The position numbers and the translations under genes were made by a program. The notes under the pieces are model-generated. The model was not told the origin of the DNA. It saw nothing but the letters and a program-made list of their open reading frames with translations, and made no database searches. From contig JBFLZY010000019.1 in NCBI GenBank assembly GCA_040755975.1, forward strand, positions 1 through 39,453: 39,453 bases of DNA, given 5' to 3'. This document shows positions 8,457-15,810 of this stretch, piece by piece (the stretch's first letter is position 1; every line of letters starts with the position of its first letter). The stretch comes from JAIMBK01 sp040755975 (lineage in GTDB: Bacteria > Bacillota > Desulfotomaculia > Desulfotomaculales > Nap2-2B).

Positions 8457-8597
8457 CCATGCCGCTTTTTGCGACACCAACAGGGGATGCCCGGCACTCA
8501 GCTTAAACTAGCTTTTTTGTTTTATGTTGACTGGAGTCCAATCCAAAACCGGCATGGAAAGCATAGAGTAAAATCACGGAAAAGCTGAGTGCCGGGC
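8457..8597. repeat. Interleaved inverted repeats in the lonC-dnaB gap
   Basis: A perfect 16-base inverted repeat, GCCCGGCACTCAGCTT (8489-8504) and its complement (8582-8597), encloses 77 bases. A second pair, CCATGCCG (8457-8464) and CGGCATGG (8550-8557), is interleaved with the first, so the two helices together would form a pseudoknot-like fold. There is no T-run after the right arm, and the region lies just upstream of dnaB. A leader RNA or a decayed small mobile element are both possible. Confidence 0.7.
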
Positions 8598-8644
8598 GAA
8601 AGCCTATTTTCACGGAGTTTTTAGAAATTGATCAGGTGAGAGGT

Positions 8645-10018
8645 ATGCTGGCGGATAACGCGAAACTCCTTCCTCAAAATGTGGACGCGGAACAATCGGT
8701 TCTGGGCGCCCTTTTTCTGGACCGCGAGGCTGTTTATAAAGTCGCGCGCTTTTTGCGCGCCGAAGATTTTTACCTGGAGAGCCACCGCCTGATTTACGAA
8801 GCCATGCTCAGCCTGGAAGAAGAGGGCCGGCCGGCCGATCTGATCTCGGTAACCAACTGGTTGAGCGACAAGGGTGTTTTAGAAAAGGTCGGCGGGGCGA
8901 CCTACCTGGCCTCGCTGGCCGGGTTGATGCCCACCGCCGCCAACGTCGAGCACCACGCCCGCATAGTGGAGGAAAAGGCGCTTTTGCGCAGCCTCATCCA
9001 GATTGCCACGCGCATCGCGGGGATGGGGTACGAGGGAACGGAGGACGTGGACCGCCTGATCGACGAGGCGGAAAGAATGCTTTTAGAATTAACGGCCCGT
9101 CGCTCTTCGGTCCTGTTCAGTTCTCTCCAGGAACTTTTGCTTAAGGTATTAAAACAGATTGAAGAAAGATTCCGCAACAAAGGCGCCATCAGCGGTGTGG
9201 CCAGCGGGTTTGTTGATTTGGACAGGCTGTGCTGCGGGATGCAGCCGGGCGACCTGGTCATTGTCGCTGGCCGGCCGGCAATGGGCAAAACCAGTTTCGC
9301 GCTGACCATCGCCCATCAAATCGCCCTCCAGCAACAGGTGCCGGTGGCCATCTTCAGCCTGGAGATGTCCCGGGAACAACTGGTGCAGAGGGTGCTTTGC
9401 GCCGAAGCGATGGTGGACCAGCAAAAGGTGCGCAGCGGGTACCTTACCGAGGGGGATTGGGTGCGCCTGACCCAGGCCGCCGCCCGCCTGGCCAAGGCTC
9501 CTTTATATATCGACGACTCGGCGCTTCTTTCCGTGCGGCAGGTCAGGGCAAAGGCCCGGCGCCTGCAGGCGGAAAAAGGACTGGGCCTGATCGTGATTGA
9601 TTACCTGCAGCTTATGCAGGCCGGCCGGCGGGCCGAAAACCGCCAGCAGGAGATCACGGAAATCTCCCGCTCCTTAAAGGGGCTGGCCAAGGATCTCAAC
9701 GTGCCCGTGCTGGCCCTGGCCCAGCTCAGCCGCCAGGTGGAGAGCCGGATGGATAAAAGACCAATTATGTCAGACTTGAGAGAAAGTGGTAGCTTAGAAC
9801 AGGACGCGGATGTGGTGATGTTTATTTACCGTGACGAATATTACCACCCGGATACGGAAAAAAGGGGTATTGCCGAAATTATTGTGGCCAAACAAAGAAA
9901 CGGCCCCACCGGGGTGGTGGAGCTGGCTTTCTTGAAGGAATTTACCCGCTTTATGAACCTGGCCAAACCGGAGGACTTGCCGGCGGGTGCAGAAAAACAG
10001 GACGACGTGCCGTATTAG
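8645..10018 (+). CDS. dnaB: Replicative DNA helicase DnaB
   Basis: A ~457-residue hexameric 5'-3' replicative helicase. The N-terminal domain begins with PQNVDAEQSVLGALFLD and includes the GGATYLASL segment; a linker leads to the RecA-like domain with Walker A AGRPAMGKTS and Walker B GLIVIDYLQLM, then VLALAQLSRQVE and DLRESGSLEQDADVVMFIYRD. No intein is present. ATG 8645 is preferred over GTG 8636, since the purine tract AGGTGAGAGG covers the latter. Confidence 0.97.
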   Translation: MLADNAKLLPQNVDAEQSVLGALFLDREAVYKVARFLRAEDFYLESHRLIYEAMLSLEEEGRPADLISVTNWLSDKGVLEKVGGATYLASLAGLMPTAANVEHHARIVEEKALLRSLIQIATRIAGMGYEGTEDVDRLIDEAERMLLELTARRSSVLFSSLQELLLKVLKQIEERFRNKGAISGVASGFVDLDRLCCGMQPGDLVIVAGRPAMGKTSFALTIAHQIALQQQVPVAIFSLEMSREQLVQRVLCAEAMVDQQKVRSGYLTEGDWVRLTQAAARLAKAPLYIDDSALLSVRQVRAKARRLQAEKGLGLIVIDYLQLMQAGRRAENRQQEITEISRSLKGLAKDLNVPVLALAQLSRQVESRMDKRPIMSDLRESGSLEQDADVVMFIYRDEYYHPDTEKRGIAEIIVAKQRNGPTGVVELAFLKEFTRFMNLAKPEDLPAGAEKQDDVPY

Positions 10019-10107
10019 TTTCCACTATTACGAAGTCTTCGGGAAAGTATTTCTTCCGCTTCCACCGTAAAGCGAAGGTATAAAGAAACAAAATCGGGTA
10101 TATATTA

Positions 10108-10143
10108 CTTTGTGCCTTTTTGCCTGGAAAACTTTGGCCTTTG
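10108..10143. repeat. Decayed GGCACAAA-type element between dnaB and purA
   Basis: CTTTGTGCCTTTTTGCC followed by CTTTGGCCTTTG, read on the plus strand, repeats the complementary half of the array at 4588-4606. A matching left arm is only faint (AAAGAAACAAAA). It lies in the tail-to-tail gap of convergent dnaB and purA. Confidence 0.5.
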
Positions 10144-11427
10144 TTAAAACACGTTCTGCGTGACAATTGTTTCTTCCCGGCTGGGTCCAACGCTGATTAA
10201 GGCCACCGGTGCCCGGGCCAGGTCCGCCAGCCGCGCCAGGTAGTTTTTCGCGTTTGCCGGCAGGTCTGCGTAGCGGCGGATTCCGCTGATGTCCTCCGCC
10301 CAGCCCGGGAATTCCTCGTATACGGGGTCACATCCGGCCAGCACCTTTAAAGTGGCGGGAAATTCGGTGATCAGTTCCCCGCGGTAGCGGTAGGCCGTGC
10401 ACACTTTTACTTTCTCCAGGCCGCTTAAGACATCCAGCTTGGTGATGGCCAGGCAGTCCAGGCCGTTGATGCGGGTGGCGTAGCGCGCCACCACCCCGTC
10501 AAACCAGCCGCAGCGCCGCGGCCGGCCGGTGGTGGTGCCGAATTCGTGCCCGCGCGTTCTGATGTGGTCCCCCAGGGCGTCTTTTAATTCTGTCGGAAAG
10601 GGCCCTTCCCCGACCCTGGTGATGTAGGCTTTGGCCACGCCGACGACCCGGTTGATTTTGGTCGGGCCGAAGCCGGCCCCCAGGCAGGCGGCGCCAGCCA
10701 CGGGGTGCGAGGAAGTAACGTAAGGGTACGTCCCGTGATCCAGGTCCAAAAGGGTCCCCTGGGCTCCTTCGCAGAGGACGTTTTGGCCCCTGACGATAGC
10801 TTCGTTGACAATGATCGAAACGTCCGCTACGTAAGGTTTAATGATTTCAGCGTACTTGCTGTAGGCAGCCAGGATTTCCGTGTAGGCGAACCCGTCCGCT
10901 CCGTAAACTTGGTTGAGCAGCCTGTTTTTTTCCTGCAAGGCGTCCTCCAAACGGGCCGGAAACTCTTCGGGATCAATTAAATCAGCTACCCGGATGCCCG
11001 TGCGGGCCGCCTTGTCCATGTAAGCGGGTCCGATTCCCCGGCAGGTGGTGCCGATTTTCCGGGCGCCCTTGCGTTCTTCTTCGCACCTGTCCAGCCGCTG
11101 GTGGTAGGGGAAAATGACGTGGGCGCGGGGGCTGATCCGCAAGTTTTCCGTGCTGATCTTTTGCGCCGCCAGGTTCTCCAGTTCGGCGATCAAAACGGCA
11201 GGATCAATGACTACGCCGTTGCCGATGAGGCACAATTTGTCGGGGTAAAGGATGCCGGAAGGAATCAGGTGCAGCTTGAATTCCTTTCCGTCCGTCACTA
11301 CCGTGTGGCCGGCGTTGTTTCCCCCCTGGTAACGGACGACCACGTCGGCCTTTTCCGCCAGAAAGTCCGTGATTTTACCTTTCCCTTCGTCTCCCCATTG
11401 GGCGCCGATCAGCACCACCGTAGACAT
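10144..11427 (-). CDS. purA: Adenylosuccinate synthetase
   Basis: A 427-residue enzyme that joins IMP and aspartate with GTP to give adenylosuccinate, the first step to AMP. Diagnostic stretches are GAQWGDEGKGKITD near the N-terminus, YQGGNNAGHTV, the IMP-loop region TTCRGIGPAYMDKAAR, EGAQGTLLDLDHGTYPYVTSS and TTTGRPRRCGWFD. Full usual length. ATG is preceded by GGAGGAGG. It lies opposite in direction to dnaB and has a structured leader upstream. Confidence 0.98.
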   Translation of the reverse strand: MSTVVLIGAQWGDEGKGKITDFLAEKADVVVRYQGGNNAGHTVVTDGKEFKLHLIPSGILYPDKLCLIGNGVVIDPAVLIAELENLAAQKISTENLRISPRAHVIFPYHQRLDRCEEERKGARKIGTTCRGIGPAYMDKAARTGIRVADLIDPEEFPARLEDALQEKNRLLNQVYGADGFAYTEILAAYSKYAEIIKPYVADVSIIVNEAIVRGQNVLCEGAQGTLLDLDHGTYPYVTSSHPVAGAACLGAGFGPTKINRVVGVAKAYITRVGEGPFPTELKDALGDHIRTRGHEFGTTTGRPRRCGWFDGVVARYATRINGLDCLAITKLDVLSGLEKVKVCTAYRYRGELITEFPATLKVLAGCDPVYEEFPGWAEDISGIRRYADLPANAKNYLARLADLARAPVALISVGPSREETIVTQNVF

Positions 11428-11491
11428 TTAACAACCTCCTCCATTTCCCTTTTCAGTTGTTTTGTCGAAAAGCTGCTTTTTGTAGCAGTAC

Positions 11492-11551
11492 ATGTTCAGT
11501 TAACCCGCCGGGCCATACCCCCGGCTTAAGTCGAGCGGTTTCACTGAACAT
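11492..11551 (-). promoter_or_regulatory. Structured leader upstream of purA (long imperfect hairpin)
   Basis: ATGTTCAGT (11492-11500) and ACTGAACAT (11543-11551) form perfect 9-base arms, extended by an imperfect inner stretch (AACCCGC against GCGGTTT). The unit lies about 65-125 bases before the purA start. No T-run follows directly. It does not show the conserved pieces of a purine riboswitch, so its role is open. Confidence 0.4.
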
Positions 11552-11566
11552 TTAATTGTGGCAAGG

Positions 11567-11592
11567 AGATTGCTTTGCCACTTGGCGACTTG
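11567..11592. repeat. Short hairpin GTGGCAA / TTGCCAC
   Basis: Perfect 7-base arms with a 10-base loop, lying just downstream of the FAD-dehydrogenase stop on the minus strand. Without a strong T-run it is only a weak terminator candidate for that gene. Boundaries are approximate to a few bases. Confidence 0.35.
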
Positions 11593-11611
11593 GCGTTTTC
11601 GTTCGACTGCT

Positions 11612-12997
11612 TCAACCATCTACCCTGTTCAAGATTTCGCGGGCCACGATTACTCCGGACACCGCCGACTGAGCCAGACCCCGGGTTACGCCGGCGCCGT
11701 CCCCGGCGGCGAAAAGGTTTTTGATCTGCGTTTCCAAAGAGTTGGTCAGGGCCAGGCGGGAGGAATAAAATTTTACCTCCACGCCGTAGAGCAAGGTATA
11801 GCGGGAATACACGCCCGGGGCGACTTCATTTAGCGCTTTAAGCATCTCCACGATGGCCACCAGGTGCCGGTAAGGGAAAACCAGGCTCAGGTCCCCCGGC
11901 GTAGCCTGGGCCAGGGTAGGGACAGTCAGGCTTTTTTTCATCCTTTCCGGCGTGCTGCGGTGCCCCGCAATCAAGTCCCCCAGTCTTTGCACAATTACCC
12001 CGCCGCTTAAAAGATTCGCCAGGCTGGCCACGTACCGGCCGTAAGCAATGGGCTCTTTAAAAGGCTCGGTAAAAGTTTTGCTCACCAGAACGGCAAAGTT
12101 GGTGTTAGTTGTTTTTTTATAGGCATGAGTGTGGCCGTTGACCGTAACGAGCCCGTCGATATTTTCTAAAACCACTTCTCCGTATGGATTCATACAAAAA
12201 GTACGTACTTTGTCGTCGAAAGCCCTTGAATAATAGATAAATTTAGATTCGTAAAAAACGTTGGTCAACGGTTCCATCACCGCGGCGGGAACTTCTACCC
12301 GCACCCCGATATCGACCGGGTTAACCTCTGTGCGCAACCCCAGCCGTTGCGCTTCGCGGGCCAGCCATTCGGCCCCCTCCCGTCCGGGTGCCAGCACGAC
12401 GTGTCGCGCGTAAATGCTTTCCCCTTTTCCGGTAATTACCCCCTTAACCTGGTCTGCATCTGTCAAAACAGACTCCACAGGACAGGACGTGCGGATTTCC
12501 ACCCCGCGGGCAGTCAAATAATCCTGCATGTGCTGCAAGATTTCTTTACAGCGCCCCGTTCCCAGATGCCGGATGGCTACCGGGATTAACTTTAATTCAG
12601 CCTGAGCGGCTTTATGTTGAAATTCGCGAATTTTTTCGGTTTGTTCCAGTCCGTAAATACTTTTCGGCGCACCAAACCGGATGTATATTTCATCAATATA
12701 ACTGATTAACTTTTGGAGTGCTGATTCGCCGATATATTGTTCCAGGCTGCCCCCGATTTCCGGAGAAAGGGTCAGCTTCCCGTCGCTGAAGGCGCCGGCG
12801 CCGCCCCACCCACAAATGGTGGCGCAGGGGTTGCAATGAAAACAGGTGCTCTCTTTTTCTCTAGATAAACAAATCCTTTCTTCCAGGTCTTTTCCTTTTT
12901 CCAGGATGAGTACTTTTAATTTCTTTTTTTGAGTAAGCTCGAGGGCGGTGAAGATCCCCGCCGGCCCCGCTCCGACGATAATTACGTCATAAGTCAA
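11612..12997 (-). CDS. Uncharacterised FAD-dependent dehydrogenase (COG2509-like)
   Basis: About 461 residues. The N-terminus has the dinucleotide-binding motif YDVIIVGAGPAGIFTALEL, then a Cys-rich stretch CFHCNPCATICGWGGAGAFSDGKL that is characteristic of this family, and the C-terminal FAD contact NLFAAGDGAGVTRGLAQSA. The substrate is not known for the family. The TTG at 12997 is favoured: GGGGAGAG lies eight bases upstream and the protein then begins close to the FAD motif as in homologues. The ATG at 13015 has no ribosome-binding site. It is divergent from gvpA; no functional link to the gas vesicle genes is evident. Confidence 0.85.
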   Translation of the reverse strand: MTYDVIIVGAGPAGIFTALELTQKKKLKVLILEKGKDLEERICLSREKESTCFHCNPCATICGWGGAGAFSDGKLTLSPEIGGSLEQYIGESALQKLISYIDEIYIRFGAPKSIYGLEQTEKIREFQHKAAQAELKLIPVAIRHLGTGRCKEILQHMQDYLTARGVEIRTSCPVESVLTDADQVKGVITGKGESIYARHVVLAPGREGAEWLAREAQRLGLRTEVNPVDIGVRVEVPAAVMEPLTNVFYESKFIYYSRAFDDKVRTFCMNPYGEVVLENIDGLVTVNGHTHAYKKTTNTNFAVLVSKTFTEPFKEPIAYGRYVASLANLLSGGVIVQRLGDLIAGHRSTPERMKKSLTVPTLAQATPGDLSLVFPYRHLVAIVEMLKALNEVAPGVYSRYTLLYGVEVKFYSSRLALTNSLETQIKNLFAAGDGAGVTRGLAQSAVSGVIVAREILNRVDG

Positions 12998-13178
12998 ATA
13001 AAAATCTCTCCCCATAGCAATAAAAAGATAGCCTTTTTACGTATTTGTGCCATCATCATCTTAGCAAAAGCCTCCCTTAAAGTCAAGAAAAGGGGTCAGT
13101 TATCTCTTTGTGGTGGTTATAAAATACCAATAAATACCAGCTTCTAAATAATAATTTTGCTGACGGATTATGTAACCA

Positions 13179-13205
13179 TTGGGATGCCGTACCATATACT
13201 ATAAT
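13179..13205 (+). promoter_or_regulatory. Candidate promoter of the gas vesicle operon
   Basis: A perfect TATAAT at 13200-13205 with TTGGGA at 13179-13184; the spacer of 15 is shorter than ideal. It would give a ~125-base leader before gvpA. No sigma-54 type GG/GC pair was found in the region. Confidence 0.5.
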
Positions 13206-13275
13206 TAGAAATTGGTGGTAATGCTGGCATCTTCCATCACTATTACCAGATAAAAATTTTTCAAGATTTCTTTTT

Positions 13276-13302
13276 CCAGTTCTTCAAAAAATAGAGAACT
13301 GG
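13276..13302 (+). promoter_or_regulatory. 5' leader hairpin upstream of gvpA
   Basis: CCAGTTCT and AGAACTGG form an 8-bp stem with an 11-base AT-rich loop, ending ~18 bases before the AAGGAG ribosome-binding site. A stem so near the start of a message for an abundant structural protein may stabilise the mRNA; this is inference. Confidence 0.45.
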
Positions 13303-13335
13303 GATTAAATAATTCTAAAAAAGGAGAGATGTAGG

Positions 13336-13557
13336 GTGATTCAAAAAAGCATCGATGCAGCAAGTTTGGCCGAGGTCGTCGACCGTATTTTAACCAAAGG
13401 TATTGTCATCGACGCCTGGGTAAGAGTATCTCTGGTGGGCATTGAGCTTTTAGCCATCGACGCCAGAGTAGTCATTGCCAGCGTTGAGACGTGGTTAAAA
13501 TATGCTGAGGCCGTTGGACTTACCGCACCGGTACATCCTGTCCTCAATGCAGCATAA
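13336..13557 (+). CDS. gvpA: Gas vesicle structural protein GvpA
   Basis: A 73-residue main shell protein that polymerises into the gas-permeable, water-excluding ribs of the gas vesicle. The core SLAEVVDRILTKGIVIDAWV, then RVSLVGIELLAIDARVVIAS and VETWLKYAEAVGL, is the canonical helix-strand-strand-helix fold with its amphipathic strands. Start is GTG with AAGGAG nine bases upstream. It is the first gene of the cluster and is followed by a strong hairpin, which fits its need for much higher expression than the accessory genes. Confidence 0.97.
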   Translation: MIQKSIDAASLAEVVDRILTKGIVIDAWVRVSLVGIELLAIDARVVIASVETWLKYAEAVGLTAPVHPVLNAA

Positions 13558-13573
13558 AGCAAAAAACTGCCCC

Positions 13574-13616
13574 GGGTCGAGACATATACCATGAACACTA
13601 AAATATGTCTCGACCC
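13574..13616 (+). terminator. Strong hairpin after gvpA (attenuator or mRNA 3' stabiliser)
   Basis: A perfect 14-bp stem, GGGTCGAGACATAT with ATATGTCTCGACCC, around a 15-base loop, 16 bases after the gvpA stop. The tail CATATTTCTATTC is not a full T-run, so it may act as a partial terminator or as a 3' end that protects a gvpA-only transcript, while some polymerase reads on into the accessory genes. Confidence 0.7.
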
Positions 13617-13673
13617 CATATTTCTATTCGCAAATGAATGTTTTCGACACCCACAAAAAGGGAGGTGCATATA

Positions 13674-13931
13674 ATGTCTTTAGCCGCAAACATGAAATTA
13701 CTGGGCGAGGATATGATTAGTTCCCAAAAAGCCAGGATCAAGAACTTAAAAGAATTAAAGAAAGAGGTCCGGGAACTGCTTACCGATTTTCGGGAGGAAC
13801 TAAAAGAATTAAAGAAAGAGGTCCGGGAACTGCTTACCGATTTTCGGGAGGAACGGGCTGCCGCCCGGGCCATCTGGCTACATACCCTGGAAATATTAGC
13901 AAAAATTCGGATGGGTAAAATCGATCCCTAG
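13674..13931 (+). CDS. Small helical protein with exact 18-residue tandem repeat, next to gvpA
   Basis: An 85-residue highly charged protein, predicted all helix. LKELKKEVRELLTDFREE occurs twice in a row (residues 25-42 and 43-60), coded by an exact 54-base tandem duplication. Hydrophobic residues fall at 1, 4, 8, 11 and 15 of each unit, a heptad plus hendecad pattern; 18 residues are five full alpha-helical turns, so the apolar stripe stays on one face. Start ATG with GGGAGGTG seven bases upstream. No known family is recognised. The place directly after gvpA and the repeats recall GvpC, the outer reinforcing protein with 33-residue repeats, but there is no clear sequence kinship; a GvpC-like role is a hypothesis. 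Confidence 0.75.
   Translation: MSLAANMKLLGEDMISSQKARIKNLKELKKEVRELLTDFREELKELKKEVRELLTDFREERAAARAIWLHTLEILAKIRMGKIDP
13747..13854 (+). repeat. 54-bp perfect tandem duplication inside the small gvp gene
   Basis: Bases 13747-13800 and 13801-13854 are identical, including third codon positions, so the duplication is recent or kept uniform by recombination. It preserves the reading frame (18 codons). Confidence 0.97.
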
Positions 13932-13945
13932 TAAGATAACTAATT

Positions 13946-14016
13946 GGGGGGCTGATCTGGAAGTGGCAAGTGCTGAAAAAGACATGTTAAAAATCTGACC
14001 CCCCTTTTATTTTTTT
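13946..14016 (+). terminator. G6/C6 stem with T-rich tail between the repeat gene and gvpO
   Basis: GGGGGG (13946-13951) and CCCCCC (13999-14004) could pair, followed by TTTTATTTTTTT. The long loop makes it a weak terminator; it would leave gvpA and the repeat gene as a separate highly expressed unit. It may instead be the remnant of a small palindromic element. Confidence 0.5.
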
Positions 14017-14076
14017 AATTTTACGATCTTTGAGGATTGTCGTTGGCCGTGAACTTTGGGGAAAAGGAGGAACTTT

Positions 14077-14349
14077 ATGAAAGTCCGGCAGGTTATTGAT
14101 ACCGTTTACAATTTCTTTGCCGAGGAATTCCAGAAACCTGGCCAGGTAATCGCTGTCCTCGGCGGACCAGAAGGCTGGCGGGTAAAGATCGAGGTGGCCG
14201 AAGAAGTAGAATACATGCGCCGCCGGGGAAGGGACGACCTCATGGCTGTGTACGAAGTATTACTAAACCCGGCTTTGGAAATAGTTGGATTTGAAAGGAA
14301 ATTTTTGCGGGAAAGAAATTCCATCCAGCTGGCGGAAAACGAGGACTAA
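14077..14349 (+). CDS. gvpO: Gas vesicle protein GvpO
   Basis: A 90-residue accessory protein needed for gas vesicle formation in several organisms; its exact step is not known. KVRQVIDTVYNFFAEEF, then VLGGPEGWRVKIEVAEE and MAVYEVLLNPALEIVGFER form the GvpO pattern, including the conserved GW and YEV elements. ATG 14077 is set by AAAGGAGG six bases upstream. It is followed closely by gvpN. Confidence 0.88.
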   Translation: MKVRQVIDTVYNFFAEEFQKPGQVIAVLGGPEGWRVKIEVAEEVEYMRRRGRDDLMAVYEVLLNPALEIVGFERKFLRERNSIQLAENED

Positions 14350-14387
14350 ATTAGAAAGGACACTTTTAGAAACGAGGTGCTCGGGCT

Positions 14388-15302
14388 TTGGAGAAAAACA
14401 ACTATGCGTTTCTCTACGACCAGGTGCATTTTGTAGAAACCGAATCCATCAAAGATCTATCCAGGCGCGCTTTAGCTTATTTGCGCTCAGGCCTGGCGGT
14501 TAATTTCAGCGGTCCGGCGGGGGTGGGGAAAACGTCGCTTGCCCTACACGTAGCAGGGCTACTGGGCCGGCCGGTGGTTTTGCTGCACGGCAACGACGAA
14601 CTGCGGGGCGTCAACCTGCTGGGCGGGGACTACGGCTACCGGAGAAGGAAAATGATCGATAACTTTGTGCACACCGTTTACCTTTTGGAGGAAGATCTCC
14701 AATATCGCTGGGTGGAAGGCCGGTTAACCGCGGCCTGCCGGAACGGTTATACGCTGGTCTACGATGAATTTACCCGTTCGCGGCCGGAAGCCAACAACTT
14801 TTTACTTTCCATCCTGAGCGAAGGCATTTTAAGTCTCCCCACTTTAAGTAAGGATTCTCCCTATGTAATGGTTCATCCGGAATTTAGAATGATTTTTACC
14901 AGTAACCCGGAGGAATACGCCGGGGTGCATAAGCTGCAGGTAGCTTTGGAAGACCGGCTGGTTACTCTGGAAATAAAGGGGTTCGACCGGGAAACGGAAA
15001 TAAGTATAGTCACCGCCAGAACTGGCCTCCCGGAAGAGGAGGCCGGCCTGATCGTGGATTTGGTGCGTGCTGTTCGCCAGCGGCTGCATTCCCCGGAGAA
15101 GGTTTCGGTGCGCAGCTCCCTCCGGATAGCGCAAGTGCTTAAGACAAATCAAATCGCCGTTGACGACCCCCTGTTCCAGTCGATTTGCTTGGATATCCTA
15201 CTTTCCGATCTCCGGAATTTGCCGGCAGAGAAACGGGAAGAAGCCAGACAAATCTTGAACGAATTCATGCAGACTATTCAGGCGCCGGGGGTGGAAGGGT
15301 GA
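14388..15302 (+). CDS. gvpN: Gas vesicle AAA+ ATPase GvpN
   Basis: A 304-residue MoxR-type AAA+ ATPase thought to drive enlargement of nascent vesicles. Walker A GPAGVGKTS is at 42-50, Walker B YTLVYDEF at 121-128 and a sensor region in MIFTSNPEEYAGVH with the GvpN-typical EEYAG. Length fits the family. Start TTG with GAGGTG upstream. Its last bases overlap the GTG start of the next gene (GTGA), so translation is coupled. Confidence 0.95.
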   Translation: MEKNNYAFLYDQVHFVETESIKDLSRRALAYLRSGLAVNFSGPAGVGKTSLALHVAGLLGRPVVLLHGNDELRGVNLLGGDYGYRRRKMIDNFVHTVYLLEEDLQYRWVEGRLTAACRNGYTLVYDEFTRSRPEANNFLLSILSEGILSLPTLSKDSPYVMVHPEFRMIFTSNPEEYAGVHKLQVALEDRLVTLEIKGFDRETEISIVTARTGLPEEEAGLIVDLVRAVRQRLHSPEKVSVRSSLRIAQVLKTNQIAVDDPLFQSICLDILLSDLRNLPAEKREEARQILNEFMQTIQAPGVEG

Positions 15303-15781
15303 AAAATAATGATTTCTCGCGAGGGCCCCTGTTAAATGGTTTGCTTAAAGGTTTAAGCGAACTGGCCCAACTGGTGGAAAAACTCGAAACGGAAGGTAAG
15401 GCAGAAATCCAGCGGAGTGGCCAGTTTGGCAGTTTAAAACAAGGTGTCTTGGCCGGTGGTTACGGGTTAAACATTCGTTTAGGTAGTTTAAACCCAAAGG
15501 AAAACGAGTCTTTTTTCAAAGAGAAAGTGCAGAAGAATGAACCTTTACTTGATGTCTTTGACGAAGGCGATTATGTTCAGATAATTGTTGAGTTGCCGGA
15601 AATATCAACGGAGGAAGGAATCGAAGTTAAACTTGCAAAACAAACCCTTCTGTTAACCGCCCACGCCCCAACCGGAGTTTATCAAAAGAATATCTTCTTG
15701 CCTGTTCCGGTTGAATCCAAGAGCATCCAGAAAAGTTTTAAAAACGGGATCCTCAAGCTCATTTTGAAAAAAATGCTCTAA
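15299..15781 (+). CDS. gvpH: Gas vesicle protein GvpH (Hsp20-family)
   Basis: About 160 residues. The N-terminal part (LLNGLLKGLSELAQLVEKLE, then GQF and a Gly-rich YGLNIRLG) is the GvpH lead-in, and the C-terminal ~90 residues form an alpha-crystallin domain: LLDVFDEGDYVQIIVELPE, then KNIFLPVPV and FKNGILKLILKK. It is expected to keep aggregation-prone Gvp proteins soluble. The GTG at 15299 overlaps the gvpN stop; the open frame upstream to 15185 lies inside gvpN. Confidence 0.87.
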   Translation: MKNNDFSRGPLLNGLLKGLSELAQLVEKLETEGKAEIQRSGQFGSLKQGVLAGGYGLNIRLGSLNPKENESFFKEKVQKNEPLLDVFDEGDYVQIIVELPEISTEEGIEVKLAKQTLLLTAHAPTGVYQKNIFLPVPVESKSIQKSFKNGILKLILKKML

Positions 15782-15810
15782 CAAAGGGAAAAGAGGGGTA
15801 ACTGACGGCG

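Larger units (their letters stand above)
12998..13335. other. Intergenic region between FAD dehydrogenase and gvpA
   Basis: About 340 bases, AT-rich, with no credible gene. It holds the likely gvpA promoter (13179-13205) and a 5' leader hairpin (13276-13302). AAAAGGGGTCAG near 13089 resembles the complement of the C-rich arm at 13999-14008. Confidence 0.6.

Noticed and set aside
11428..11611. Purine riboswitch before purA
   Set aside because: Hairpins are present, but the conserved loop and junction sequences of the purine aptamer are not seen.
13141..13320. Sigma-54 promoter for the gas vesicle operon
   Set aside because: No TGGCA-type and TTGC-type pair at the right spacing; a TATAAT-type site fits better.
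13747..13854. CRISPR-like repeat
   Set aside because: The two 54-base copies are directly adjacent with no spacers and lie in a reading frame; it is a coding tandem duplication.
15185..15298. Extended N-terminus of gvpH
   Set aside because: This part lies inside gvpN in another frame; the GTG at 15299 overlapping the gvpN stop gives a normal GvpH.
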